DNA of 64,000 nucleotides from NCBI RefSeq assembly GCF_021608225.1, contig NZ_JAKIJS010000001.1, positions 124,001 through 188,000 of the forward strand. The letters are read 5' to 3'. Of this stretch, positions 1 through 8,789 are shown one piece after another (position 1 is the first letter of the stretch; each line of letters opens with the position of its first letter). The notes beneath the pieces were generated by a model. That model was not told the origin of the DNA and did not search any database. It was given only the letters and a program-made list of their open reading frames with translations. This DNA comes from Pseudalkalibacillus berkeleyi. GTDB lineage: Bacteria; Bacillota; Bacilli; Bacillales; Fictibacillaceae. The position numbers and the translations under genes are program-made.

Positions 1-1236
1 AGGGTTCCTTTTTACAAAAAGAAGTTTGAAGATTCAAACATTACACCCGATAAAATCAGAAAAATTGAGGACTTGAGAAAGTTGCCCTTCACTGTAAAAC
101 AAGACTTACGTGATCATTATCCGTTCGGGTTATTTGCGGTAGATCAGAAGGAAGTTGTTCGATTACATGCATCTTCTGGCACGAGTGGTAAACCAACCGT
201 CGTCGGTTATACGAAAAATGACATTAACCTATTCAGTGAGGTTGTGGCGAGATCGATTGCAGCAGCCGGAGGTATTCCAGGTAACGTCCTTCACAATGCT
301 TACGGATATGGTCTTTTTACAGGTGGGCTAGGGTTGCACTATGGATCAGAGCAGCTTGGTATGGCAACAGTACCCGTCTCCGGAGGCAATACATCAAGGC
401 AAATTCTTCTCATCGAAGACTTCAAACCACAAGTCATTTGTGGAACGCCTTCCTACATTTTAAATATTGCTGAAACGATGGAGAAAATGGGGAAGGACCC
501 AAGAAAAACAAGCTTGAAGTACGGTATTTTCGGTGCAGAACCATGGTCTGAGGAAATGCGACAAACTTTAGAGGAAAAGCTCGACATTAAAGCTGTGGAT
601 ATATATGGGCTGAGCGAGATCATCGGACCAGGCGTTTCAATTGAATGTCATGAAGCACAAGACGGACTACATATTGCAGACGATCATTTCTATGTTGAAG
701 TAATCGATCCCGACACACTCCAACCAGTAGCAGATGGTGAGTATGGGGAACTTGTATTCACAAGCTTGACGAAAGAAGCATTCCCGATTATTCGATACCG
801 AACGGGAGATATCGCGGCAATAAACCGAGAAACGTGTACATGCGGAAGAACTTCTGTCCGGATGACGAGAGTGAAGGGCCGTATAGATGACATGCTCATT
901 ATTCGTGGGGTGAACGTGTTCCCATCTGAAATTGAGAACTGCTTATTACAATTAGAAGAAATCGTGCCTCACTATCAAATACAACTTAAGAAGAATGGAA
1001 CAATGGATCAGGTAGTATTACAAGTCGAAGTGAGCGACGCCACATACAATCACTGTCTGAAAGACATGAATCATGTAAGCCTCGATGAGCTGAAAGCTAA
1101 GATCCAACAAACGATCAAGTCTAACTGTCTCGTTTCCATTGAAATTGACATAAAAGAACCGAATTCCGTTCCACGCTCAGAAGGAAAAGCAGTTCGTGTA
1201 GTCGACCTTAGAAAAGAAGAAGTGCTTCAGAAGTAA
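1..1236 (+). CDS. paaK: Phenylacetate-CoA ligase, 5' truncated by window edge
   Basis: Activates phenylacetate to phenylacetyl-CoA with ATP and CoA in the cytosol, the first step of the aerobic phenylacetate pathway. The frame is open from base 1 with no stop, and about 30 N-terminal residues appear to be missing relative to the usual ~440 residues. The internal TTG at 73 is unlikely to be the start because homologous sequence (RVPFYKKKF) precedes it. The AMP-binding P-loop region HASSGTSGKPTVVGYT and the later YRTGDIA and GRIDDMLIIRGVNVFPSEIE motifs are diagnostic of PaaK adenylate-forming enzymes. It lies directly upstream of paaABCD on the same strand, but an independent promoter follows at 1254. 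The family call is secure; only the start is unknown. Confidence 0.95.
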   Translation, partial: RVPFYKKKFEDSNITPDKIRKIEDLRKLPFTVKQDLRDHYPFGLFAVDQKEVVRLHASSGTSGKPTVVGYTKNDINLFSEVVARSIAAAGGIPGNVLHNAYGYGLFTGGLGLHYGSEQLGMATVPVSGGNTSRQILLIEDFKPQVICGTPSYILNIAETMEKMGKDPRKTSLKYGIFGAEPWSEEMRQTLEEKLDIKAVDIYGLSEIIGPGVSIECHEAQDGLHIADDHFYVEVIDPDTLQPVADGEYGELVFTSLTKEAFPIIRYRTGDIAAINRETCTCGRTSVRMTRVKGRIDDMLIIRGVNVFPSEIENCLLQLEEIVPHYQIQLKKNGTMDQVVLQVEVSDATYNHCLKDMNHVSLDELKAKIQQTIKSNCLVSIEIDIKEPNSVPRSEGKAVRVVDLRKEEVLQK

Positions 1237-1253
1237 CACTTTTGCAAAAATGA

Positions 1254-1298
1254 TTGAAATTATTATAACGATAATCTATAATGACGTTAAATAAACGT
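1254..1298 (+). promoter_or_regulatory. paaA promoter with downstream palindromic operator
   Basis: A sigma-A type promoter reads TTGAAA (1254-1259), a 17-bp spacer, then TATAAT (1277-1282). Two bases later comes ACGTTAAATAAACGT (1284-1298), an inverted repeat with 5-bp arms. Fourteen of these bases recur at 16399-16412, also 3 bp after a -10 box. Position over the likely transcription start suggests a repressor site. PaaX is the nearest candidate regulator, but that assignment is inference. Confidence 0.7.
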
Positions 1299-1320
1299 AA
1301 CATTCGGAAGGTGATAATAG

Positions 1321-2289
1321 ATGACTATCGAAACCTCGTTCGATCAGTTGACAGAAGAAGAAAAATACGAGCACTTTCTAGCCCGAATTGATGCGGGTGA
1401 GAAGATTGAACCAAATGATTGGATGCCAGATGATTATCGTCAATCGTTAATTCGTTTGATTTCAATGCACGGGATCAGCGAAATTATGGGAGCGCTTCCA
1501 GAAAAGGAATGGGTACCGAAGGCACCAACTTTACACCGCAAACTAGCGATTATGGCAAAGGTTCAAGATGAAATGGGTCATGGACAGTTACTCCTACGTG
1601 TGGCTGAAGACTTAATGGAACCGCTAGGCATGAACCGAGAAGATATCATGCAGAATTTGTTTTCAGGGAAACTGAAGTTCCACAATGTGTTTCATATGAA
1701 AGCGCCTACATGGGGAGACGCTGGAATTATCGCATGGCTCGTTGACGGAGCAGCAATCATCTCACAAAGTATGATGCTGAACTCATCATATGGCCCTTAC
1801 GCAAGAGCGTTAAAGCGGATCTGTGCTGAAGAGGTCTTCCACGCACAGCACGGCGAAAGTATCATCATGGCACTTGCAGAAGGCACACCTGAACAACGAG
1901 AGCTTTTACAAGATTCGTTAAACCGCTGGTGGACAGCACTGCTCATGTTCTTCGGACCTAAGAGTAAGGAAAACGCATCTACTTCTCACGTCGACAAGAA
2001 TATGCGTTATAAAATACGTGAAAAGACGAACGAAGAACTCCGTCAAGAATTCTTTACGAAATATGTACCTAGAATTTGGTCTCTAGGATTGACGATTCCA
2101 GATGAAACCATTCATTTCGATGAAGAGCAAGGCCTATGGGTTTACCAAGATCCTGATTGGAACGAATTCAAGGAAATTGTTACTGGAAACGGACCTCAGT
2201 CAAAAGAAAGACTTGCGCTTCGTCAAACATCTTACGAAAACAATCGCTGGGTACGTGAAGCATTGAACCCAACAGCGAAGGTAATCTAG
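1321..2289 (+). CDS. paaA: Phenylacetyl-CoA 1,2-epoxidase catalytic subunit PaaA
   Basis: Catalytic diiron subunit of the multicomponent phenylacetyl-CoA monooxygenase, which converts phenylacetyl-CoA to the ring-1,2-epoxide. At 322 residues it has the normal length. Two E-x-x-H type ligand segments are visible, VQDEMGHGQ near residue 85 and CAEEVFHAQHGE near residue 170, as expected for a ferritin-like four-helix diiron fold. The ATG at 1321 follows GGAAGGTGA with good spacing. It leads a tight operon with paaB (20 bp gap), paaC (overlapping) and paaD, and is preceded by its own promoter and palindrome. The assignment is firm. Confidence 0.96.
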   Translation: MTIETSFDQLTEEEKYEHFLARIDAGEKIEPNDWMPDDYRQSLIRLISMHGISEIMGALPEKEWVPKAPTLHRKLAIMAKVQDEMGHGQLLLRVAEDLMEPLGMNREDIMQNLFSGKLKFHNVFHMKAPTWGDAGIIAWLVDGAAIISQSMMLNSSYGPYARALKRICAEEVFHAQHGESIIMALAEGTPEQRELLQDSLNRWWTALLMFFGPKSKENASTSHVDKNMRYKIREKTNEELRQEFFTKYVPRIWSLGLTIPDETIHFDEEQGLWVYQDPDWNEFKEIVTGNGPQSKERLALRQTSYENNRWVREALNPTAKVI

Positions 2290-2309
2290 TCAGAGGAGGA
2301 GGGATTCCA

Positions 2310-2666
2310 TTGAGTGAGAAAGAGAAAGACGGTTTCTACAGCGTCTATGAGATTTTTAGCAAGAAAACAGACAAAAGCCCACTACAGCATCAATTCAGTC
2401 TGTTGGCACCAAATGAAGAAATGGCACTCATCATGGCTAGAGAAAACTTCTTCCGCCGTGAGACGGTAGCAGATATTTGGGTCGTTAAGCGTGACGATGT
2501 CCGTGCGATGACACAAGAAGAAAAGGAAATGCTAAAGCGGTTGGAAAACAAAGATTATCGTGAAACTAAAGGTTACGGTTACTTAAAGAAAAAGTGGCGT
2601 AAATACCAACAAGAGCAATTTACAGAACAAAATTTGCTTAGTAGCAGCAAGGGAGGAGACAAGTAA
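2310..2666 (+). CDS. paaB: Phenylacetyl-CoA epoxidase subunit PaaB
   Basis: Small structural subunit of the phenylacetyl-CoA epoxidase, thought to bridge PaaAC heterodimers. It has 118 residues and the typical SVYEIFSKK, HQFSLLAPNEEMALIMARENFFRR and DIWVVKRDDV segments. The start is TTG at 2310, supported by a strong GAGGAGGG site just upstream; no ATG is suitably placed. The stop overlaps the paaC start as TAATG at 2664-2668, which implies translational coupling. The C-terminal part after residue 85 (KKWRKYQQEQF) is longer than in the short proteobacterial form. Confidence 0.94.
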   Translation: MSEKEKDGFYSVYEIFSKKTDKSPLQHQFSLLAPNEEMALIMARENFFRRETVADIWVVKRDDVRAMTQEEKEMLKRLENKDYRETKGYGYLKKKWRKYQQEQFTEQNLLSSSKGGDK

Positions 2667-3451
2667 TGGCAAAAGACAAAGCACTAGTCGAGCTTCTCTA
2701 TACACTTGCTGACGACGACTTTATCCTCGCGTATCGCGGTTCTGAGTGGCTCGGATTAGCCCCTCACATTGAAGAAGATGTTGCTTATTCATCCATTAAT
2801 CAAGACATGATGGGTCATGCAGCGAAGTATTACCAAATTCTCGAAGAATTAGGAGAAGGCGACGCAGACGAACTATCGCACCTTCGCTCACCAGACAAAT
2901 TCAGAAACGCAGTTCTTCTTGAAGAGAAGAACGGTGAAGGGACATACTTGGAGCAGCCTAATTATGATTGGGCATTCGCGGTCGTTCGTAACTATTTTTA
3001 TTCGATCCATAAAAAGGTTCGCTTAGAATCTTTAAGAAAATCAAACTATGAACCTCTCAGTGATGCAGCGAAAAAAATCAGCATCGAACTCCAATATCAC
3101 TTAATGCACTGGGAAACATGGTTCAAGCAATTGATGATGAGTAGTGATGAGGCTAAGCGTCGTATGGGAGAAGCTGTTGAGCATTGCTGGAATGAAATGG
3201 ACGGTATCATATCTCTAGGGCCATTCGCAGATGAAATGGTTGAAAAAGGTTACGTTGCAAGTGAAGCGAGCATGCGTGAGAAATGGCTAGATCATATGAA
3301 AAAGACATTCGAACAAATTGGAGCTGAACTTCCAGGTGAACTAGGCATGACAAAAGGAAACGGTCGCCAAGGTGAACATACAGAAGACTTGACGCAAGCA
3401 TTGAAAACACTTTCTGAGGTGTACGAGACAAACCCAGCTGCGGGTTGGTAG
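2666..3451 (+). CDS. paaC: Phenylacetyl-CoA epoxidase subunit PaaC
   Basis: Non-catalytic ferritin-like partner of PaaA in the phenylacetyl-CoA epoxidase complex. At 261 residues it matches family length. Motifs seen include LADDDFILAYRGSEWLG near the N terminus, INQDMMGHAAKYYQ near residue 48 and LMHWETWFKQLM near residue 150. It overlaps the paaB stop by one base, so co-translation is likely. No [2Fe-2S]/FAD reductase gene (paaE) follows anywhere in the window, so the electron donor for this oxygenase must be encoded elsewhere or be a different protein. Confidence 0.95.
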   Translation: MAKDKALVELLYTLADDDFILAYRGSEWLGLAPHIEEDVAYSSINQDMMGHAAKYYQILEELGEGDADELSHLRSPDKFRNAVLLEEKNGEGTYLEQPNYDWAFAVVRNYFYSIHKKVRLESLRKSNYEPLSDAAKKISIELQYHLMHWETWFKQLMMSSDEAKRRMGEAVEHCWNEMDGIISLGPFADEMVEKGYVASEASMREKWLDHMKKTFEQIGAELPGELGMTKGNGRQGEHTEDLTQALKTLSEVYETNPAAGW

Positions 3452-3508
3452 AAAACGACGACATTTGACCCGATTTATAAGATTATGAGTTTGAGAGGAG
3501 GAATAACG

Positions 3509-4018
3509 ATGACCGGAATCGAATCGAAACAATTGGTAGATTCAGTTTATCAAGTGCTCCAACATGTTACAGACCCTGAAATTGATTCTGTCAGTATCAT
3601 CGACCTTGGCATGATTGAGCATGTTGAAATGTCGGGATCTGCTGCAACCGTCTCCGTTTTACCTACATTTACAGGTTGCCCTGCACTAGACATTATTCAG
3701 CGAGATATTGTTAACGCTGTCATTGAGGTCGACGGAGTAGAAGAGGTGGAAGTGATTTTTCCATCTAAACCGATATGGACGACTGACCGTATTACAGATC
3801 AGGGGAAAGAGCAATTGAAGGAATTCGGAATATCGCCTCCTCCGGCAAACCATACACCAGGAGAACCGTGGGAAATACCTTGTCCATACTGTGGGTCGCT
3901 TTACACGACAATGGAAAACTTGTTTGGGCCTACAGCATGTCGCTGTATTCTCTATTGCAGAAGCTGCAAAAATCCATTTGAGGCTATGAAGCCAGTCGCA
4001 AATATAGGCGACGAATAA
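3509..4018 (+). CDS. paaD: PaaD, Fe-S maturation-type protein of the epoxidase operon
   Basis: Needed for phenylacetyl-CoA epoxidase activity in characterised systems, presumably in metal centre assembly. The N-terminal ~100 residues form a MIP18/DUF59 domain, with TDPEIDSVSIIDLGMIEHVE and the TFTGCPALD cysteine. The C-terminal 50 residues carry a zinc-ribbon-like CPYCG...CRSC pair plus further cysteines (CRCILYC). I chose ATG 3509 over the in-frame ATG 3485 because GAGAGGAGG sits at the right distance only for 3509, giving 169 residues. It lies 57 bp downstream of paaC in the same operon. Confidence 0.92.
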   Translation: MTGIESKQLVDSVYQVLQHVTDPEIDSVSIIDLGMIEHVEMSGSAATVSVLPTFTGCPALDIIQRDIVNAVIEVDGVEEVEVIFPSKPIWTTDRITDQGKEQLKEFGISPPPANHTPGEPWEIPCPYCGSLYTTMENLFGPTACRCILYCRSCKNPFEAMKPVANIGDE

Positions 4019-4037
4019 GAGAAAGGGTGTTTATATA

Positions 4038-4346
4038 ATGGTAAAATTGATCGCACTTTATAAGAATCCAGAAAACAAAGAGGAATTCGACGAGCATTAC
4101 TTCAATACGCATTCTCCAATCACAGCTGAGATACCCGGACTACGAAAAATGGAAGTGACAAAGATTGTCGGCTCACCAATGGGAGCAAGTGACTACCACC
4201 TTCTATGTGAAATGTACTATGACGATCACGATGCACTAAAAGCAGCGATGAAGACAGATGAAGCAAAGGCTTCTGGAAAGGACCTCATGGGATTTGCAGG
4301 TGATTTAGTAACACTAATGATCGGTGAGGAAGTCGAAGGTGAGTAA
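4038..4346 (+). CDS. EthD-like ferredoxin-fold protein
   Basis: A 102-residue protein of the EthD family (dimeric alpha/beta barrel), recognisable from KLIALYKNPENKEEFDEHYFNTH, a histidine-containing N-terminal motif, and the following PGLRKMEV strand. Members occur beside oxidative catabolic genes, but the biochemical role is not established. Its stop overlaps the start region of the following enoyl-CoA hydratase by 8 bp, so it is part of the paa operon. A role in phenylacetate degradation is inferred from this position only. Confidence 0.82.
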   Translation: MVKLIALYKNPENKEEFDEHYFNTHSPITAEIPGLRKMEVTKIVGSPMGASDYHLLCEMYYDDHDALKAAMKTDEAKASGKDLMGFAGDLVTLMIGEEVEGE

Positions 4347-5115
4347 CACAACGACTATTAAAACGTGGGTTGAGGATCATGTCGGTGTTATTCAACTGAA
4401 CCGTCCAAAAGTTTTGAATGCGCTTAACCGCCAAATGGTTTCAGAAATACTTGAAACGATGGAAGCTTGGGATCGAGATGACGATGTTGCAGCAATGATT
4501 GTAACGGGCAACTCTAAAGTGTTTGCAGCTGGTGCTGATATCGCCGAAATGGCAGAAGACGATTCAATTTCACTTGAATTGCTGAATCAGTTTACCGAAT
4601 GGGACCGACTAGCTTGGGTGAAGAAGCCAATCATTGCAGCTGTTAATGGATACTGTCTTGGTGGCGCATTCGAATTAGCGTTAAGCTGTGATTTGATGGT
4701 TGCCGCTGAAAATGCACAGTTCGGCTTTCCAGAAATCAATCTTGGCGTCATGCCTGGAGCAGGTGGAACGGTCCGACTGACAAAATTGATGGGTCGAGCA
4801 AAAGCACTCGAATGGCTGTGGACTGGTGATTACATGACTGCAGAATTCGCTAAGGAAAATGGCGTCGTCAACCGAACAGTTGCACCAGAGCTTGTATTTG
4901 AAGAAGCGATGAAATTGGCACGGAAAATTGCGAATCAAGCACCACTATCGGTTCGCATGATAAAAGAGGCTGTCAATAAGTCGGTCGATCATTCTATATA
5001 TGACGCGATGCAATTTGAACGAAAGAATTTCTACATGCTGTTCTCTTCAGAGGATCAGAAGGAAGGCATGCGCGCTTTCGTGGAAAAACGTAACCCACAA
5101 TTTAAAGGAAAGTAA
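4339..5115 (+). CDS. Enoyl-CoA hydratase/isomerase (PaaF-like)
   Basis: Crotonase-family enzyme, likely hydrating the 2,3-dehydroadipyl-CoA intermediate or a related enoyl-CoA. It has the family signatures AAGADIAEMA near residue 64 (first oxyanion-hole segment), NGYCLGGAFELALSCDL near residue 105, and PEINLGVMPGAGGTVRL near residue 132 with the catalytic glutamates. GTG 4339 gives 258 residues and overlaps the EthD gene; the upstream GTG 4324 would add five residues and cannot be excluded. It is followed 12 bp later by paaG. A second hydratase at 10008 is a paralogue, so the division of labour is uncertain. Confidence 0.9.
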   Translation: MSNTTTIKTWVEDHVGVIQLNRPKVLNALNRQMVSEILETMEAWDRDDDVAAMIVTGNSKVFAAGADIAEMAEDDSISLELLNQFTEWDRLAWVKKPIIAAVNGYCLGGAFELALSCDLMVAAENAQFGFPEINLGVMPGAGGTVRLTKLMGRAKALEWLWTGDYMTAEFAKENGVVNRTVAPELVFEEAMKLARKIANQAPLSVRMIKEAVNKSVDHSIYDAMQFERKNFYMLFSSEDQKEGMRAFVEKRNPQFKGK

Positions 5116-5127
5116 GGAGCGGTTTAG

Positions 5128-5901
5128 ATGTTTGAAACAATCGAATACAGTACAGAAAACAATGTTGCTTGGCTTCGACTGAACCGCCCGGATAAATTTA
5201 ATGCATTCACCGAACAGATGAACTTTGAAATCACAAAAGCATTAAAAGAGGCAGAAAGAGACCAAGATGTCCGCTGTCTTGTAATAACGGGGAATGGTAA
5301 GGCGTTTTGTTCTGGAGAAGATTTGGCGGGGGTCAAAGAGGATACGGATCACGCGGAAATTTTACGAAAAAGATATAACCCGATGGTTGAAAAGCTAGCA
5401 AGCTTTGAGAAACCGGTCGTTGCAGCGGTAAATGGAGTTGCAGCTGGAGCAGGAATGAGTCTCGCGCTCGCTTGTGATTTTCGGTTAATGTCGGAAAAAG
5501 CAAGCTTCATAGAGGCATTCATTAATGTAGGACTTGTACCAGATTCAGGGAACTTGTTCTATTTACCTAGATTAGTAGGTCATGCGAAGGCACTTGAACT
5601 CGCAGTCATGGGGGACAAGGTTTCAGCTGAAGAAGCGAAAGACCTTGGACTGGCGAACAAAGTAATTCCATTAGATAGCTGGGACGAAGAGGTTTCTGCA
5701 TTTGCAGAAAATCTAGCAAACAAACCAACGAAAGCAATCGGATTGATTAAACGCTACTTGCGTAAGAGCTGGGATGCCGACTTGAGTGAAATGCTTGAGA
5801 ATGAAGCATACGCACAAAGAACAGCAGGCATGACAGAAGACCATGCAGAAGGCGTAAAAGCATTCATCGAAAAACGAAAGCCCGAATTCAAAGGGAAGTA
5901 A
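5128..5901 (+). CDS. paaG: 1,2-epoxyphenylacetyl-CoA isomerase PaaG
   Basis: Crotonase-fold isomerase that converts the ring epoxide to the seven-membered oxepin-CoA. It has 257 residues. Features typical of PaaG rather than a hydratase are FCSGEDLAG near residue 62, NGVAAGAGMSLALACDFR near residue 105 and INVGLVPDSGNLFYLPRLVG near residue 131, where an aspartate replaces the hydratase glutamate. It has a good GGAGCGG site and an ATG start 12 bp after the preceding hydratase. It is the last gene of the first paa gene block; a structured repeat follows. Confidence 0.92.
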   Translation: MFETIEYSTENNVAWLRLNRPDKFNAFTEQMNFEITKALKEAERDQDVRCLVITGNGKAFCSGEDLAGVKEDTDHAEILRKRYNPMVEKLASFEKPVVAAVNGVAAGAGMSLALACDFRLMSEKASFIEAFINVGLVPDSGNLFYLPRLVGHAKALELAVMGDKVSAEEAKDLGLANKVIPLDSWDEEVSAFAENLANKPTKAIGLIKRYLRKSWDADLSEMLENEAYAQRTAGMTEDHAEGVKAFIEKRKPEFKGK

Positions 5902-5958
5902 CTTCTTAAACAAGACTATTTGTACAAAACATTAACTATAGCAAAATTGATTTAGCGT

Positions 5959-6086
5959 AAATTCACGACACTCCAGCGGGATCAGTGAGCCAGGTTTTTA
6001 ATGGATCTTCGACTAATTACCACCACGTCCTGTGGTGAACGTCGAAGCCAGCACATCCTGTGCAAGTGCTGAAAGGGAGTGAATTT
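5959..6086. repeat. Dispersed structured repeat with inverted ends
   Basis: A 128-bp intergenic element bounded by AAATTCAC (5959-5966) and GTGAATTT (6079-6086), with inner complementary ACTCC/GGGAGT. Inside, CTTCGAC...GTCGAAG encloses CACCAC...GTGGTG, followed by a GCACA/TGTGC hairpin. About 40 bp of the core (6025-6066) matches the reverse strand of 42649-42690, so the element is present at least twice in this window. No ORF is present. It may be a MITE- or REP-like element; its mechanism is unknown. Confidence 0.6.
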
Positions 6087-6134
6087 CGCAGAATTCTTAT
6101 CCTAACTAATTTTACTTGAAGGAGTGACTGAACA

Positions 6135-7652
6135 ATGAGTACAACTAAGGAACAGCAACAATCAACGACTGAAATGAAACGTGAAGCTTACAAAATGATG
6201 ATCAACGGACAACAGGTAGACAGCGTATCAGGCGACACTTTTACAACGTATAATCCTGCAACAGGTGAAGTACTTGCAAAGGTTGCAAAAGCTGGTACTG
6301 AAGATGTTGACAAAGCGGTGGAAGCAGCACGCAACGCTTTCGAAAAAGGAAAATGGCCAAAGTATCCTGTTGGAAAACGTGCACGCGTAATGAACAAAAT
6401 TGCATCAATCATGAGAAGCCGTTTCAATGAACTAGTAGAGCTTGAAGTACTGAATAGTGGTAAATCATTGTCAGCTGCTCAAGGGCAAGTGATGCAAGCG
6501 GTTGAAAACTTCGAATTTTATGCTGGAGCAATCGTTGGACACCGCGGACATGTGAACAACATGCCTGGGCCTTTCACAAACACAGAAACGAAAGAACCGC
6601 TAGGTGTTTGTGCGCAAATCATTCCATGGAACTATCCATTGATGATGGCTTCTTGGAAAGTAGCACCTGCAATTGCAGCAGGTAACTCAATCGTTTTGAA
6701 GCCAGCAAGCTTGACGCCACTTACGGCAATTATTTTAACAGAAATTTGTCATGAAGCAGGCGTTCCTGAAGGTGTCGTAAACATCGTAACAGGACCTGGA
6801 TCAACAGTTGGTAATCACCTAGTCGAACATCCTGATGTCGATAAGGTTGCATTTACTGGTGAAACAGGAACGGGTAAAGATATCATGGCAAAAGCATCTG
6901 AAACTTTGAAACGTGTAACACTTGAGCTTGGAGGAAAGTCACCTAACATCGTATTTGAAGATGCAAATATGGATGCAGCAGTAGACGGATCTCTATTCGG
7001 AATTTTCTACAACACAGGTCAATCTTGTGAAGCACGCTCACGCTTGTTCGTTCACGAAAGCATGTATGACGAGTTCATGGAGAAGTTCGTAGCGAAAACA
7101 AAGAAATTAGTTCTAGGTAACCCAATGGACCAAGGTACTCATATCGGTTCAATCATTAGTGAGAGCCAAGTTGAAGTGATTGACGGATATGTAAAAGAAG
7201 CTGAAAAGCAAGGAGCGAAAGTTCTAGCTGGAGGCGGACGTGCAAAAGTTGAAGGCTACGAGAATGGTCACTGGTACCTACCGACAGTTATCGCTGATGT
7301 AACGAACGACATGAAAATTGCGCAAGAAGAAATCTTCGGACCAGTTGTCGTTGTCATGAAGTATAGCGATGAGAAAGAAGTATTGAAGCTTGCGAACGAT
7401 ACTGTGTTCGGTCTAGCAGCAGCAATCTGGACGACGGATCATGCGCGTGCAAACCGTGTTGCAGCTAAGTTAAAGGCAGGAACAGTTATGGTCAACTCAC
7501 CATTCTCGGCATTCCCTGGAACGCCATTTGGTGGATATAAGCAATCTGGATTCGGAAGAGAGCTTTGTATTGAAACACTTGACTTATATACAGAAACAAA
7601 AAGTGTCATCTCCTATGTTGGAGGCAAGCCGTTAAATCCATTCGGAATTTAA
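6135..7652 (+). CDS. NAD(P)-dependent aldehyde dehydrogenase of the paa cluster
   Basis: A 505-residue aldehyde dehydrogenase. It has the PWNYPLMMASWKVAPAIAAGN cofactor-binding region, the LELGGKSPN glutamate near residue 265 and NTGQSCEARSR with the nucleophilic cysteine near residue 298. ATG 6135 follows GAAGGAGTGA. Located between paaG and the beta-oxidation genes, it may oxidise the ring-opened semialdehyde, the job done by the N-terminal domain of PaaZ elsewhere. There is no fused MaoC-type hydratase domain, so it is not a PaaZ. A broader role as a betaine- or fatty-aldehyde dehydrogenase cannot be excluded from sequence alone. Confidence 0.88.
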   Translation: MSTTKEQQQSTTEMKREAYKMMINGQQVDSVSGDTFTTYNPATGEVLAKVAKAGTEDVDKAVEAARNAFEKGKWPKYPVGKRARVMNKIASIMRSRFNELVELEVLNSGKSLSAAQGQVMQAVENFEFYAGAIVGHRGHVNNMPGPFTNTETKEPLGVCAQIIPWNYPLMMASWKVAPAIAAGNSIVLKPASLTPLTAIILTEICHEAGVPEGVVNIVTGPGSTVGNHLVEHPDVDKVAFTGETGTGKDIMAKASETLKRVTLELGGKSPNIVFEDANMDAAVDGSLFGIFYNTGQSCEARSRLFVHESMYDEFMEKFVAKTKKLVLGNPMDQGTHIGSIISESQVEVIDGYVKEAEKQGAKVLAGGGRAKVEGYENGHWYLPTVIADVTNDMKIAQEEIFGPVVVVMKYSDEKEVLKLANDTVFGLAAAIWTTDHARANRVAAKLKAGTVMVNSPFSAFPGTPFGGYKQSGFGRELCIETLDLYTETKSVISYVGGKPLNPFGI

Positions 7653-7742
7653 CGATAAGTGCGTGTTCAAAATGAAGGGAAAATTGAGCGCACCAACGCC
7701 AATTCACCGGACTTTTTGAACATCCTCTATAAGTTGACAAGT

Positions 7743-7779
7743 AGGCGAGCACCTTATCAGGCTGCTCGCCTTCAATTTT
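7743..7779 (+). terminator. Probable intrinsic terminator
   Basis: AGGCGAGCA (7743-7751) pairs with TGCTCGCCT (7763-7771) around an 11-nt loop, followed by TCAATTTTA. The T-run is weak. It lies downstream of the aldehyde dehydrogenase and before the tandem array. Confidence 0.6.
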
Positions 7780-7793
7780 ATAGCTCGAATCCT

Positions 7794-7891
7794 TTTATCG
7801 TGCAAAGTCGGAGATTTATCGATCAAAACTCTGATTTTATCGTGCAAAACTAAAGATTTATCGATCAAAACTAAAGATTTATCGATCATAT
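7794..7891. repeat. 21-bp tandem array, core TTTATCGNNCAAA
   Basis: Four full units and one partial unit begin at 7794, 7815, 7836, 7857 and 7878, an exact 21-bp period. Each opens with TTTATCG followed by TG or AT and then CAAA, and ends with a more variable 8-nt tail. The array occupies the space before the 3-hydroxyacyl-CoA dehydrogenase. The same core and period recur at 23012-23130. Open frames across it are by-products of the 3n period. Confidence 0.85.
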
Positions 7892-7916
7892 GTTCATTTG
7901 AGGGAGTGGAAAGAGC

Positions 7917-8789
7917 ATGATTAAGAATATTACTGTCATTGGTTCAGGCGTCATGGGTAGAGGAATCGCTTACGTCTCAGCTGTAGGTGGCTATCAAACG
8001 ACGTTAGTGGATATATCCGAGCAAGCGCTCGCTAGTGCAAAAACCGAAATCAATGCCATTTTTGAAAAAGGTGTCCAGCGTGACAAGATTTCTCAAGAAG
8101 ATGCAAACGCTGGCATGGAGAGAATGCGCTATTCATCAAGTCTTGAAGAAACTGCTGCTCATTCAGATATGATTATTGAAGCCGTACCTGAAAATATCAA
8201 CATCAAAAAGAATGTGTTCGAAACCATCGATCAGCATGCCCCTGACCATTGTTACTTTGCGACGAATACTTCAACAATGAGCCCAACGGAAATTGCGGCA
8301 TTCACGAATCGTCCTGGAAAAGTAATTGCCATGCATTTCTTTAACCCAGTACATAAAATGCCGCTTATTGAAATCATTAAAGGTTTAGATACTTCTGAAG
8401 ATACAGTGAAGATTGCCAATGAAGTCGCTTCAAAAATGGGGAAAGAAACGGTTACAGTCAATGAGTTCCCTGGTTTTGTCACGAGCAGAATCAGTGCACT
8501 CGTCGGTAATGAAGCCTTTTACATGCTACAAGAGGGTGTCGGATCTGCTGAGGAAATTGATAAGGCGATTAAGCTCGGACTCAACTATCCGATGGGACCA
8601 TTTGAGCTTGGAGACCTCGTTGGACTTGATACACGATTGAACAATTTGACTTACCTACATGAGACACTTGGTGAAAAATATCGTCCGTGTCCACTGCTTG
8701 TTAAATATGTAAAAGCAGGACGAATTGGCCGCAAGTCAGGCATGGGCGTATACGATTACACTGATCAAGGAGGAAGCAACAATGCGTGA
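7917..8789 (+). CDS. paaH: 3-hydroxyacyl-CoA dehydrogenase
   Basis: NAD-dependent oxidation of a 3-hydroxyacyl-CoA, here probably 3-hydroxyadipyl-CoA in the lower phenylacetate pathway. It has 290 residues. The N-terminal Rossmann motif IGSGVMGRGIA is at residues 8-18, the FATNTSTMSPTEIA region carries the catalytic serine, and MHFFNPVHKMPLIEII (near residue 140) carries the histidine of the His-Glu dyad. The C-terminal dimerisation domain ends in the RKSGMGVYDY motif. It overlaps the downstream thiolase start by 8 bp. The symbol rests on context, because butanoyl-CoA paralogues look the same. Confidence 0.9.
   Translation: MIKNITVIGSGVMGRGIAYVSAVGGYQTTLVDISEQALASAKTEINAIFEKGVQRDKISQEDANAGMERMRYSSSLEETAAHSDMIIEAVPENINIKKNVFETIDQHAPDHCYFATNTSTMSPTEIAAFTNRPGKVIAMHFFNPVHKMPLIEIIKGLDTSEDTVKIANEVASKMGKETVTVNEFPGFVTSRISALVGNEAFYMLQEGVGSAEEIDKAIKLGLNYPMGPFELGDLVGLDTRLNNLTYLHETLGEKYRPCPLLVKYVKAGRIGRKSGMGVYDYTDQGGSNNA

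Noticed and set aside
7664-7722. Inverted repeat TGTTCAAAA/TTTTTGAACA downstream of the aldehyde dehydrogenase
   Set aside because: The arms are short and the loop is 40 nt, so a stable hairpin or an operator is not well supported.
7794-7891. CRISPR-like repeat/tail pattern in the 21-bp arrays
   Set aside because: The variable tails are only 8-9 nt and similar to each other, far too short for spacers.
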